Positions 1-4,945 of a stretch of 9,527 nucleotides of DNA are shown piece after piece. The position numbers and the translations under genes are program-made. A model generated the notes under the pieces. That model saw only the letters and a list, made by a program, of their open reading frames with translations. It was not told the DNA's origin and ran no database searches. The stretch is from Turicibacter sp. (GTDB lineage Bacteria; Bacillota; Bacilli; MOL361; Turicibacteraceae), in assembly GCA_030531025.1 (NCBI GenBank), contig JAUMTV010000116.1, forward strand, positions 1 to 9,527, written 5' to 3'. The first letter of the stretch is position 1. Each line of letters begins with the position of its first letter.

Positions 1-87
1 TGTGGACACATACACTACGGTAAAAAAGCTCCTAAATTGTGCCCTGTTTGCTCAAGTCAATACTTTGAAATAAAGAGAAATCTATAG
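1..87 (+). CDS. C-terminal fragment of a rubredoxin/rubrerythrin-type zinc-ribbon protein
   Basis: Only the last 28 codons and the TAG stop are present; the gene enters from the left edge in frame 1. The visible residues read CGHIHYGKKAPKLCPVC followed by a short tail. This matches the second half of a rubredoxin-like zinc ribbon (C-G-y-x-h-x-G then a-P-x-x-C-P-x-C), as at the C-terminus of rubrerythrins, where four cysteines hold one iron. The first Cys-x-x-Cys knuckle is mostly outside the window. A rubrerythrin-like protein would act in cytoplasmic peroxide or iron handling, but other proteins also end in such ribbons, so the function of the whole protein is open. A terminator follows 48 bases after the stop. 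The gene runs opposite to the mobile-element genes and may be host flank or cargo. Confidence 0.6.
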   Translation, partial: CGHIHYGKKAPKLCPVCSSQYFEIKRNL

Positions 88-135
88 AGATATATTTTTT
101 AAGAGAAGTAATGCCTTAAAAAATATAGGCCACTG

Positions 136-177
136 AAAAAGGAGCTTATTATTTTTTAAATAATAGGGTCCTTTTTT
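136..177 (+). terminator. Rho-independent terminator of the zinc-ribbon gene
   Basis: Arms at 136-154 and 158-176 pair with only two mismatches around a 3-nt loop. The stem starts with AAAAAGGA and ends with TCCTTTTTT, so a T-run follows the stem. It lies 48 bases after the stop codon at 85-87 and suits termination of that transcript. Confidence 0.75.
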
Positions 178-198
178 CTTATTCTTAAATATATCCAT

Positions 199-252
199 TC
201 ATCAGTTTCAGTTTTGGGATGCAAAAAAGTGAATGACATTAACTTTTACAAA
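199..252 (+). repeat. 54-bp inverted repeat, left copy
   Basis: This segment begins TCATCAGTTTCAG and ends TTTTACAAA. Its reverse complement recurs at 2488-2541 with 50 of 55 aligned columns identical (one 1-nt gap in each copy and three substitutions). The inner side carries an imperfect hairpin (AAAAGT...ACTTTT). The two copies face each other across about 2.2 kb. They could be ends of an older mobile element, recombinase sites, or copies of a dispersed repeat; the window does not tell which. Confidence 0.85.
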
Positions 253-255
253 CAA

Positions 256-286
256 AAAAGCAGTCATTTTTACAATGACTGCTTTT
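256..286. terminator. Bidirectional-type hairpin terminator
   Basis: A perfect 13-bp stem (256-268 with 274-286) closes a 5-nt loop. It has A-runs on the left and T-runs on the right, so it could stop transcription from either side. No complete gene lies directly next to it. It sits just inside the left copy of the 54-bp repeat. Confidence 0.7.
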
Positions 287-365
287 ATTGTATTATCAAT
301 GTTTTTAGAGATTCCTAATCAAAAATATCATTATTTTTACAGGTATTTTTACATATCTAAAATTT

Positions 366-393
366 GTGGTAATAATTTTATTACCACTTTTTT
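366..393 (+). terminator. Second hairpin terminator in the spacer
   Basis: GTGGTAATA (366-374) pairs perfectly with TATTACCAC (379-387) around a 4-nt loop, followed by six T residues (388-393). It is the second terminator-like hairpin within 140 bases, in a stretch (88-393) that otherwise holds only the 136-177 terminator and the left 54-bp repeat. I see no gene in 88-393. Confidence 0.6.
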
Positions 394-537
394 ATGTCTG
401 TAAAAAGTGGTGTAAAAGTTCTCCTCAAGTCTGAAAGAGAATTTATCAAGATAGAAAGAGCTTATGTATTGTCTCAAGCCCATTATACGGATTGTTCTGT
501 TAAAGCGATTAAAACAAGGACCTCTGCTTTTGTGTAA
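394..537 (+). other. Doubtful 47-codon ORF or gene remnant
   Basis: An ATG at 394 opens 47 codons ending with TAA at 535-537. The product starts MSVKSGVKVLLK and has a plausible protein-like composition with many charged residues. However, the ATG lies directly after the T-run of the hairpin at 366-393, no Shine-Dalgarno site precedes it, and I recognise no domain. It may be the remnant of a larger regulatory gene, or chance. It ends just before the promoter of the small membrane-peptide gene. Confidence 0.2.
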
Positions 538-544
538 TATTTAA

Positions 545-573
545 TTGTTAAATTTTGTATAATGGTTTATAAT
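545..573 (+). promoter_or_regulatory. Sigma-A-type promoter of the 41-aa peptide gene
   Basis: TTGTTA (545-550), a 17-nt spacer and a consensus TATAAT (568-573) form a near-ideal vegetative promoter. Transcription would start near 580, giving a leader of about 25 nt before the ATG at 605 and a short transcript ending in the stem-loop at 728-786. Confidence 0.75.
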
Positions 574-604
574 GAAATTAACAACAAACAATGGGGTGCT
601 TCAT

Positions 605-730
605 ATGACTGAGACAATAGCATTATTTATACAACTGGTGGTTTTAGTAATTGTTCTTATACCATTGGCTTATTTATTTAAATTGGTAATTAAAGCATTG
701 AAAATCTATATTGAAAAGAATTCTAAATAA
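605..730 (+). CDS. 41-aa hydrophobic single-pass peptide, type I toxin-like
   Basis: The ORF encodes a short N-terminus (MTET), a hydrophobic stretch from about residue 5 to 29, and a basic tail (KALKIYIEKNSK). This is the layout of a single transmembrane helix with a charged end. ATG at 605 is preceded at 6 nt by GGGGTG. The gene has its own strong promoter and a 25-bp stem-loop that begins at the stop codon, so it is a free-standing transcript of roughly 200 nt. Small hydrophobic peptides with this arrangement include Gram-positive type I toxins (TxpA, BsrG and Fst groups) and holin-like peptides. I cannot assign it to a named family, and no convincing antisense promoter is visible. It may instead be a small membrane regulator. 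The IS1595-family element starts 82 nt after the stop. Confidence 0.6.
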   Translation: MTETIALFIQLVVLVIVLIPLAYLFKLVIKALKIYIEKNSK

Positions 731-786
731 AGAGAAGATAATCAAAATGACTGAAATTCTTAGTCATAGTGATTACCTTCTCTTTA
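728..786. terminator. Long stem-loop terminator after the 41-aa peptide gene
   Basis: Arms 728-752 and 762-786 (25 nt each, three mismatches) enclose a 9-nt loop. The left arm contains the TAA stop of the peptide gene. The stem is far longer than most terminators and could work in both directions, as in small toxin loci where the 3' end pairs with an antisense RNA. Confidence 0.7.
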
Positions 787-812
787 TTTCGTTCATTATC
801 AACTTTTATTTA

Positions 813-840
813 GGCTCTGTTAGATAAAATGTTGATAAAA
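813..840 (+). repeat. Left terminal inverted repeat of the IS
   Basis: GGCTCTGTTAGA followed four bases later by ATGTTGA. It matches the reverse complement of 2461-2488 over GCTCTGTTAGA, and again over ATGTTGA with a one-base offset. Confidence 0.75.
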
Positions 841-843
841 CAG

Positions 844-879
844 AAAAAAAAGTGAAGATGAGCATCTTCACTTTTTTTT
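844..879 (-). terminator. Terminator of the IS passenger gene
   Basis: Seventeen bases at 844-860 are perfectly complementary to 863-879 (GTGAAGATG/CATCTTCAC plus A/T tails), with an effective 4-nt loop. It ends within the stop codon of the passenger gene and yields a U-run on the - strand transcript. It could also work on the + strand. Confidence 0.8.
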
Positions 880-1303
880 ATTCACTTAATGAGCTTAACT
901 TTTCTAAATCCAACACTCCATTTGTTGCGTGATATCCTAAAGAGAAACTTCCATCAAACTTTTTAACGTAAGAGATGTTTTTCTCATCATAGACACGAAT
1001 ATCGGCTAATTCATTTCCATTTTTATCAAACACAAAGACACGAAACTTTTTTTGAGGGCCTTTATATCCAGCGGCATCTGTTGTTATCTCAAGGTCTTCA
1101 TTAAAAATCTTGAATTTTAAGTCATTTAGTTCGCTAACTAAATAAGAGGCTTCCTCTTCAGATAGTTCAATGCGCTCTACCCCATTTTTACGTATTTCAA
1201 TACTTCCCACTACCTTTTCATTTAAACTGAATGAATAAATGGAAATAAAATAACATCCTAAGACAACGACAACAATCCCTACAAATAAGGCTATCTTTTT
1301 CAA
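878..1303 (-). CDS. Membrane-anchored 141-aa protein, IS passenger gene
   Basis: The protein begins MKKIALFVGI, followed by a hydrophobic helix to about residue 24, then a soluble domain of about 115 residues rich in charged and beta-forming residues. It should face the outside of the membrane. V-L-G-C at 14-17 is a weak lipobox, so it may be a lipoprotein or simply anchored. I chose the TTG at 1303 because GGGGGG sits 7 nt before it; the in-frame TTG at 1309 almost touches the Shine-Dalgarno site. The gene lies wholly inside the terminal repeats of the IS1595-family element, in the same direction as the transposase and 69 nt after it, with its own promoter (1338-1366) and terminator. I recognise no family. 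Immunity, surface or regulatory roles would be guesses. Confidence 0.7.
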   Translation of the reverse strand: MKKIALFVGIVVVVLGCYFISIYSFSLNEKVVGSIEIRKNGVERIELSEEEASYLVSELNDLKFKIFNEDLEITTDAAGYKGPQKKFRVFVFDKNGNELADIRVYDEKNISYVKKFDGSFSLGYHATNGVLDLEKLSSLSE

Positions 1304-1337
1304 ATTCAATCCCCCCTATAATGTTATTAATATCTTC

Positions 1338-1366
1338 ATTATAGATTATTAGGGAAAAATTTACAA
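1338..1366 (-). promoter_or_regulatory. Promoter of the IS passenger gene
   Basis: On the - strand, TTGTAA (1366-1361), a 17-nt spacer and consensus TATAAT (1343-1338). It starts just past the transposase stop codon (1373-1375) and ends 34 bases before the passenger start, so the passenger can be expressed without transposase transcription. Confidence 0.75.
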
Positions 1367-1372
1367 ATAATT

Positions 1373-2401
1373 TTAGCGGAATAAAGCTTGGCGTATTTTA
1401 TAATCTTCAATATTAATCTCTAATTGACTTGAAACAGCTTGAATAAGCATGTGTTTCCCTTTTATCACTTCTTTATCGTCTTTAATGTACTCAAGCCACT
1501 TGAACCAATATAAATAGTTGGCAAGGTACTTCGTTGAAACACCATTAAAATTATCCATCCATTTTTTTAGGCGACTATGAAATGAGTTCAACCTTTGTAT
1601 AGAGTAAAAATCTTCTGTTAAATAGCGACCCGATTTAATTTGTTTGTGCTCCAAGTTGAAATCTTTTGCGAATTGGATATACCCTTTGTGACTATCTGTA
1701 CATAGCGTTGAATCTTGTTCAACACGACCTTCTAACGCTCTATTTAAATCTGAACTCTTAAAGCGTCCCTTACAAATTAATTCCATATAAATATTGCCAT
1801 AGCGGTCTAATCCTGTTAGTACACACACTTGTTCAGAACTAATACCACGCTTCTTAACTTCTTTCCCACGCTTGCGAGCTGGACGTGGCATTGGAAAGCC
1901 ACTTTTCTCATGATTTCCCTTAAAGGATTCTGCAAAGAAAGTTTCATCCATTTCGATAACCCCCTCTAAATGTCCCATCCCAATAGCCATACGGATAGCG
2001 TCTAAGATACGGTGACGCATATAAAAAGAGGTTTTAATACATACATCGATATGTTCAGCACACTTACGAATACTTGCACCTAAAATCATTAATTTAGTAT
2101 ATTCTAACCATTTTGATAAAGGAATTTTAGAACTTGATAGAGCTGATTTAGTAAAGTCAGTGAATGTTTTTGAGCATGACTTACACTTATAACGTTGTTT
2201 AGAGTTAGCTTTACCAAATTTAGAAATAGCATTACTTTCACAATGCGGACACTTTTGCCCCATAGCAAATCGAGCCTCACGACACTCTTTTATTGTGACG
2301 GGACTTAATGACAACATTTCAAATATACGATTTGCTAATATCTCTTTTTGGTAATCCGTTAAAAACATTACATCAGCCATAACGCTATTAATTGTTGGCA
2401 T
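1373..2401 (-). CDS. IS1595-family (ISXO2-like) transposase
   Basis: The 342-aa product has an N-terminal zinc ribbon (CPHC at 51-54 and CKSC at 73-76), a helix-turn-helix at about 105-133, and an ISXO2-like DDE nuclease core. The core shows IEMDETFF (Asp-152), LCTDSHKGY (Asp-236) and RLNSFHSRLKKW, where Asn-272 with Lys-279 replaces the usual Glu, as known in part of this family. GVSTKYLANYLYWF is also typical of IS1595-type enzymes. The enzyme cuts and joins the ends of the surrounding element. Start: ATG at 2401 lies 7 nt after GAGGTG; the in-frame ATG at 2407 almost overlaps that site. A perfect CAAACGTTTG palindrome (2414-2423) overlaps the region just upstream. The gene looks intact. 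Confidence 0.93.
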   Translation of the reverse strand: MPTINSVMADVMFLTDYQKEILANRIFEMLSLSPVTIKECREARFAMGQKCPHCESNAISKFGKANSKQRYKCKSCSKTFTDFTKSALSSSKIPLSKWLEYTKLMILGASIRKCAEHIDVCIKTSFYMRHRILDAIRMAIGMGHLEGVIEMDETFFAESFKGNHEKSGFPMPRPARKRGKEVKKRGISSEQVCVLTGLDRYGNIYMELICKGRFKSSDLNRALEGRVEQDSTLCTDSHKGYIQFAKDFNLEHKQIKSGRYLTEDFYSIQRLNSFHSRLKKWMDNFNGVSTKYLANYLYWFKWLEYIKDDKEVIKGKHMLIQAVSSQLEINIEDYKIRQALFR

Positions 2402-2460
2402 AAACATTCACCTCAAACGTTTGTTTATATTAGTTTACCACGTTTCTAAGAGGCTATGCA

Positions 2461-2488
2461 AATTTCAACATTAAAGTCTAACAGAGCT
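2461..2488 (-). repeat. Right terminal inverted repeat of the IS
   Basis: Reading inward on the - strand: AGCTCTGTTAGAC, then AATGTTGA. It pairs with 813-840 over 11 of the first 12 bases and over the inner ATGTTGA block. Its last base is shared with the end of the right 54-bp repeat. Confidence 0.75.
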
Positions 2489-2541
2489 TTGTAAAAAGTG
2501 ATGTCATTCACTTTTTTGCACTCCCAAACTGAAACTGATGA
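2488..2541 (-). repeat. 54-bp inverted repeat, right copy
   Basis: Reverse-complement partner of 199-252 (50 of 55 aligned columns identical). Homology ends exactly where the IS begins at 2488. It contains a perfect 9-bp hairpin (2493-2501 with 2508-2516), and it lies 86 bases downstream of the recombinase operon's last stop codon. Confidence 0.85.
2493..2516 (-). terminator. Weak hairpin terminator, possible end of the recombinase operon
   Basis: AAAAAGTGA pairs with TCACTTTTT around a 6-nt loop inside the right 54-bp repeat. On the - strand the stem runs into a T-run. It is the first plausible terminator after the operon's last gene (stop at 2627-2629). The stem is GC-poor, so termination would be partial. 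Confidence 0.4.
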
Positions 2542-2626
2542 TCTTAACTTAGATTACTTCTCTTTTTATTGGATTATATTTTCACTTCAATCTTACCCTT
2601 TTTTCGATAAACAACTTTGTTTCATT

Positions 2627-3250
2627 TTAATCATCTAAATCATCGAAGATTGAACATGCTTTTGCTAAATCATCCTCATTTGTACTAAGTTTCTTGTCAT
2701 CTCTATCAATAGAAATAAGATTTTTGACAATACCTTGTTCTCTTCTCTTTGTAGCACTTTCACTATTGATATACAGTAAATCGATTTCGTGATTTAAGGA
2801 CTCGTTTTCTTTTTTCAATCGCTCAATTTCAAGTTTTAATTCTTGAACCTCTGCTTTGTGTTCAGCCTCGAATTGGAAGAAATTCTTCACTTTATAAGCA
2901 GTATCTTGATACTGAATTACTAAATCTAAGAGTGCTTGAACATTTTGAGTCAATCTTTTTTTGTTACCATAATGCTCATCAACAAAGTCTTCAGCCGATG
3001 GGAGGATGACTTCCTGAACTTTCTTTGAATCAGTTAACGTTTTTGTCGAATTTAATGACTTAATCAACACATTAATCGGTTTATTATCCCTAAATATATA
3101 ATAGGGAATTCCTGTGGCTTTAGATATTTTACTAATTGTAATGTCATGTTCCATTGGATTCGCCTCTTTATACTCCTCAATACGCTTAATTAAAAATTCA
3201 TCGGTATATTTTTTTGGTCTACCCATTTTACTATCAATAATTTTACTCAA
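2627..3250 (-). CDS. Small coiled-coil DNA-binding partner of the recombinases, TnpC-like by position
   Basis: Last gene of the operon, about 207 aa. An AT-hook-like GRPKKY lies near residue 10, a putative helix-turn-helix at about 36-57 (ITISKISKATGIPYYIFRDN), a strongly charged heptad region at about 128-160 (ELKLEIERLKKENESLNHEI), and an acidic tail ending DDLDD. It has no catalytic recombinase motif. Small HTH/coiled-coil proteins end Tn554-type transposition operons (TnpC), where they assist rather than catalyse; a similar role is inferred here. Start: TTG at 3250 lies 9 nt after AAAGGA and 5 nt after the stop of the upstream gene. The TTG at 3259 touches the Shine-Dalgarno site, and the ATG at 3226 has no site. 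The Shine-Dalgarno sits in the end of the upstream gene, so translation is probably coupled. Confidence 0.75.
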   Translation of the reverse strand: MSKIIDSKMGRPKKYTDEFLIKRIEEYKEANPMEHDITISKISKATGIPYYIFRDNKPINVLIKSLNSTKTLTDSKKVQEVILPSAEDFVDEHYGNKKRLTQNVQALLDLVIQYQDTAYKVKNFFQFEAEHKAEVQELKLEIERLKKENESLNHEIDLLYINSESATKRREQGIVKNLISIDRDDKKLSTNEDDLAKACSIFDDLDD

Positions 3251-3255
3251 AAAAA

Positions 3256-4917
3256 TCAATCCTTTCTTATTCGGTACATATGAGCCTCTACAAGAGCTTT
3301 TCGTTTTAAGTCTGTATTTAGTGATTTGATGTTGGTTTTTGAGTCTGTATCATCCTTAAAATCAATTTTACGAGAAACTACTGATTTAATATAGTCTAAC
3401 TTTGTTTTTATCTGTCGATCTAACATCTCTGCTTTTTGTTCTAACATAACCTGAGACATATCTCTACTACCTACAAAGTGCGGACAAAATAAACAGTCAT
3501 CAATTTCACATTCAAGGGGGAAATTCTTCGACTGGCAATAACCATTATCTACTTTCATAACTGTGCCCAAACTGTTGGTTAATAAAGCCATGGAGATTTT
3601 TTGTTTTTGAGCCAGTTCTTTAGTTTCAAATTCATCATTAATGTTAAATTTGAATGAATTTTGAAAAGACTTAGCCATCCTGTGGGTATATGCTGTCGCA
3701 TAGCTATCTAAATGATTACAGTACCCAATTTGTTCTGTTAAATTATTGTGTCCAGCCATTTGAGCAATAGTGAATTCATTCATACCTTGTAACATCATCG
3801 AGCAAATAGCAATATGTCTTGTATCCCCAAGCGTGATCATTTCAATTTCATTAGAATCACAATCCAATTCCTCATCTTGTTTAGGAACAATTTTGTACCC
3901 ATAATGATCTCTAACAATTTCCTCAAAAAATTTAAAACGGAGAGTGTTATTTAGAAAACTATTAGTGGAAAATTCAGTATTTACTTTATTTTTAGGAACT
4001 GTTTGATTTAGATTATGTTTAGCGAATTCATAATCTAAGATATAGGGTGCATTGTTAAATGCTCTACCTAAATCGATGTAATGATGAATTAAGTCGAATA
4101 ATTCTTTGGATATTTCAACCTCTGTTAAAGGTGGGATAGTCTGATAACGAATTTGTCCTTGCCTCTTCTTGCGACGCTCAATTTTAATAAAATATGAGCC
4201 ATTTTTTTGATACAACCAATCACGTTCAAGAAGTGATAATTCGATAGGTCTTAAAGGAACGATTTTAGTTAATTGCCACCAAATTAAAACTGGATAATAC
4301 TTTAATTTTAACTCCTCTGAACCATTCAAGATAAAATCATTAATGATGTAATCAAATGTCATAATACTTTTATAAGAGGGCAGTGCTCTACTCCCATAGT
4401 TTGAATTAGGTACATGTTTTAAAGCATCATAATATTGCTCACTATTTGGTATTTGAGAAAATCTCAAAAACTCTCTTACATACATCATGTCTGCAAGGTC
4501 ATTATTATCAAAGTCTTTTATCTCATCAATGAAATCCACTAACTGATTTAAGTGAAAAAATTTTGTTTTTTTTACAACCTTGATAAGTCCAGACATCGAA
4601 CCCTGTATCTGGTTAGGCGTAATATTTTGGATTTTAAATTTGAAAACCAAATACTTTTTTAATAAGTTATTAACTTCTTGATTAAATTCAAAAGGAAATT
4701 CGATACTACGTGTACCCCAAAATTCGGTAAACAAAACCCATTTATTTTCTTTAAATGTAGTTTGTTTCATTTGTTTATCTTCAATCAATTCCTGTAAGAA
4801 ATCCTCGTATTCTTCTTGAGTATAGGTGTCATGAAAAATCTCATTTTTCACAACAATAATCCCTGTTGAATCTTCTTCGGATATATATTCCTTCACCTTA
4901 ATCCCTGTAGTTATCAT
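3256..4917 (-). CDS. Tyrosine recombinase-like protein with C-terminal Cys cluster (TnpB-like), altered H-x-x-R
   Basis: 553 aa; third gene of the operon. A helical N-terminal part (about 1-190) precedes a tyrosine-recombinase catalytic domain (about 195-410). It has PLRPIEL with the first Arg (R223), basic residues at 249-252 where the beta-hairpin Lys is expected, LGDTRHIA (R367, H368), MAGHNN (H390) and GYCNH with Tyr-399 as nucleophile. The first His of the usual H-x-x-R is Gly-364, so activity may be altered or need a partner. The C-terminus has C461, C470, C475, C478 and H480, a likely zinc site, then a charged helix (485-515). Size, order and the Cys cluster recall TnpB of Tn554. Start: ATG at 4917 with AAAAGGAGG 9 nt before it, 28 nt after the upstream stop. 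DNA strand cleavage and joining is inferred from the family. Confidence 0.85.
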   Translation of the reverse strand: MITTGIKVKEYISEEDSTGIIVVKNEIFHDTYTQEEYEDFLQELIEDKQMKQTTFKENKWVLFTEFWGTRSIEFPFEFNQEVNNLLKKYLVFKFKIQNITPNQIQGSMSGLIKVVKKTKFFHLNQLVDFIDEIKDFDNNDLADMMYVREFLRFSQIPNSEQYYDALKHVPNSNYGSRALPSYKSIMTFDYIINDFILNGSEELKLKYYPVLIWWQLTKIVPLRPIELSLLERDWLYQKNGSYFIKIERRKKRQGQIRYQTIPPLTEVEISKELFDLIHHYIDLGRAFNNAPYILDYEFAKHNLNQTVPKNKVNTEFSTNSFLNNTLRFKFFEEIVRDHYGYKIVPKQDEELDCDSNEIEMITLGDTRHIAICSMMLQGMNEFTIAQMAGHNNLTEQIGYCNHLDSYATAYTHRMAKSFQNSFKFNINDEFETKELAQKQKISMALLTNSLGTVMKVDNGYCQSKNFPLECEIDDCLFCPHFVGSRDMSQVMLEQKAEMLDRQIKTKLDYIKSVVSRKIDFKDDTDSKTNIKSLNTDLKRKALVEAHMYRIRKD

Positions 4918-4945
4918 CAGTTAGAACCTCCTTTTAATTTACTTA

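Larger units (their letters stand above)
813..2488 (-). mobile_element. IS1595-family insertion sequence with a passenger gene
   Basis: The element is bounded by imperfect inverted repeats: GGCTCTGTTAGA at 813 and its counterpart ending at 2487/2488. Both are followed by ATGTTGA a few bases further in. Between them lie an IS1595/ISXO2-type transposase gene and a second gene for a membrane-anchored protein, both on the - strand. At about 1.68 kb it is longer than single-gene members, which fits the known habit of some IS1595-family elements of carrying passenger genes. The expected 8-bp direct repeats are not visible: the left flank is TTTATTTA and the right flank TTGTAAAA. This suggests a rearrangement after insertion, or ends misplaced by a few bases. 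Confidence 0.8.

Noticed and set aside
787..840. TTGATA on the - strand next to the 41-aa peptide gene as an antisense RNA promoter
   Set aside because: No acceptable -10 box lies at 16-18 nt, and the IS insertion interrupts the region.
101..2564. AAGAGAAGTAAT at 101-112 and inverted at 2553-2564, possibly a longer version of the 54-bp inverted repeat
   Set aside because: The spacing to the repeat differs (87 versus 11 bases) and the surroundings do not align, so this short AG-rich match may be chance.
3114..3329. 71-codon ORF on the + strand with a hydrophobic product
   Set aside because: It lies antisense over the end of the 553-aa recombinase gene and the start of the small partner gene, has no Shine-Dalgarno site, and its composition follows from the opposite strand.
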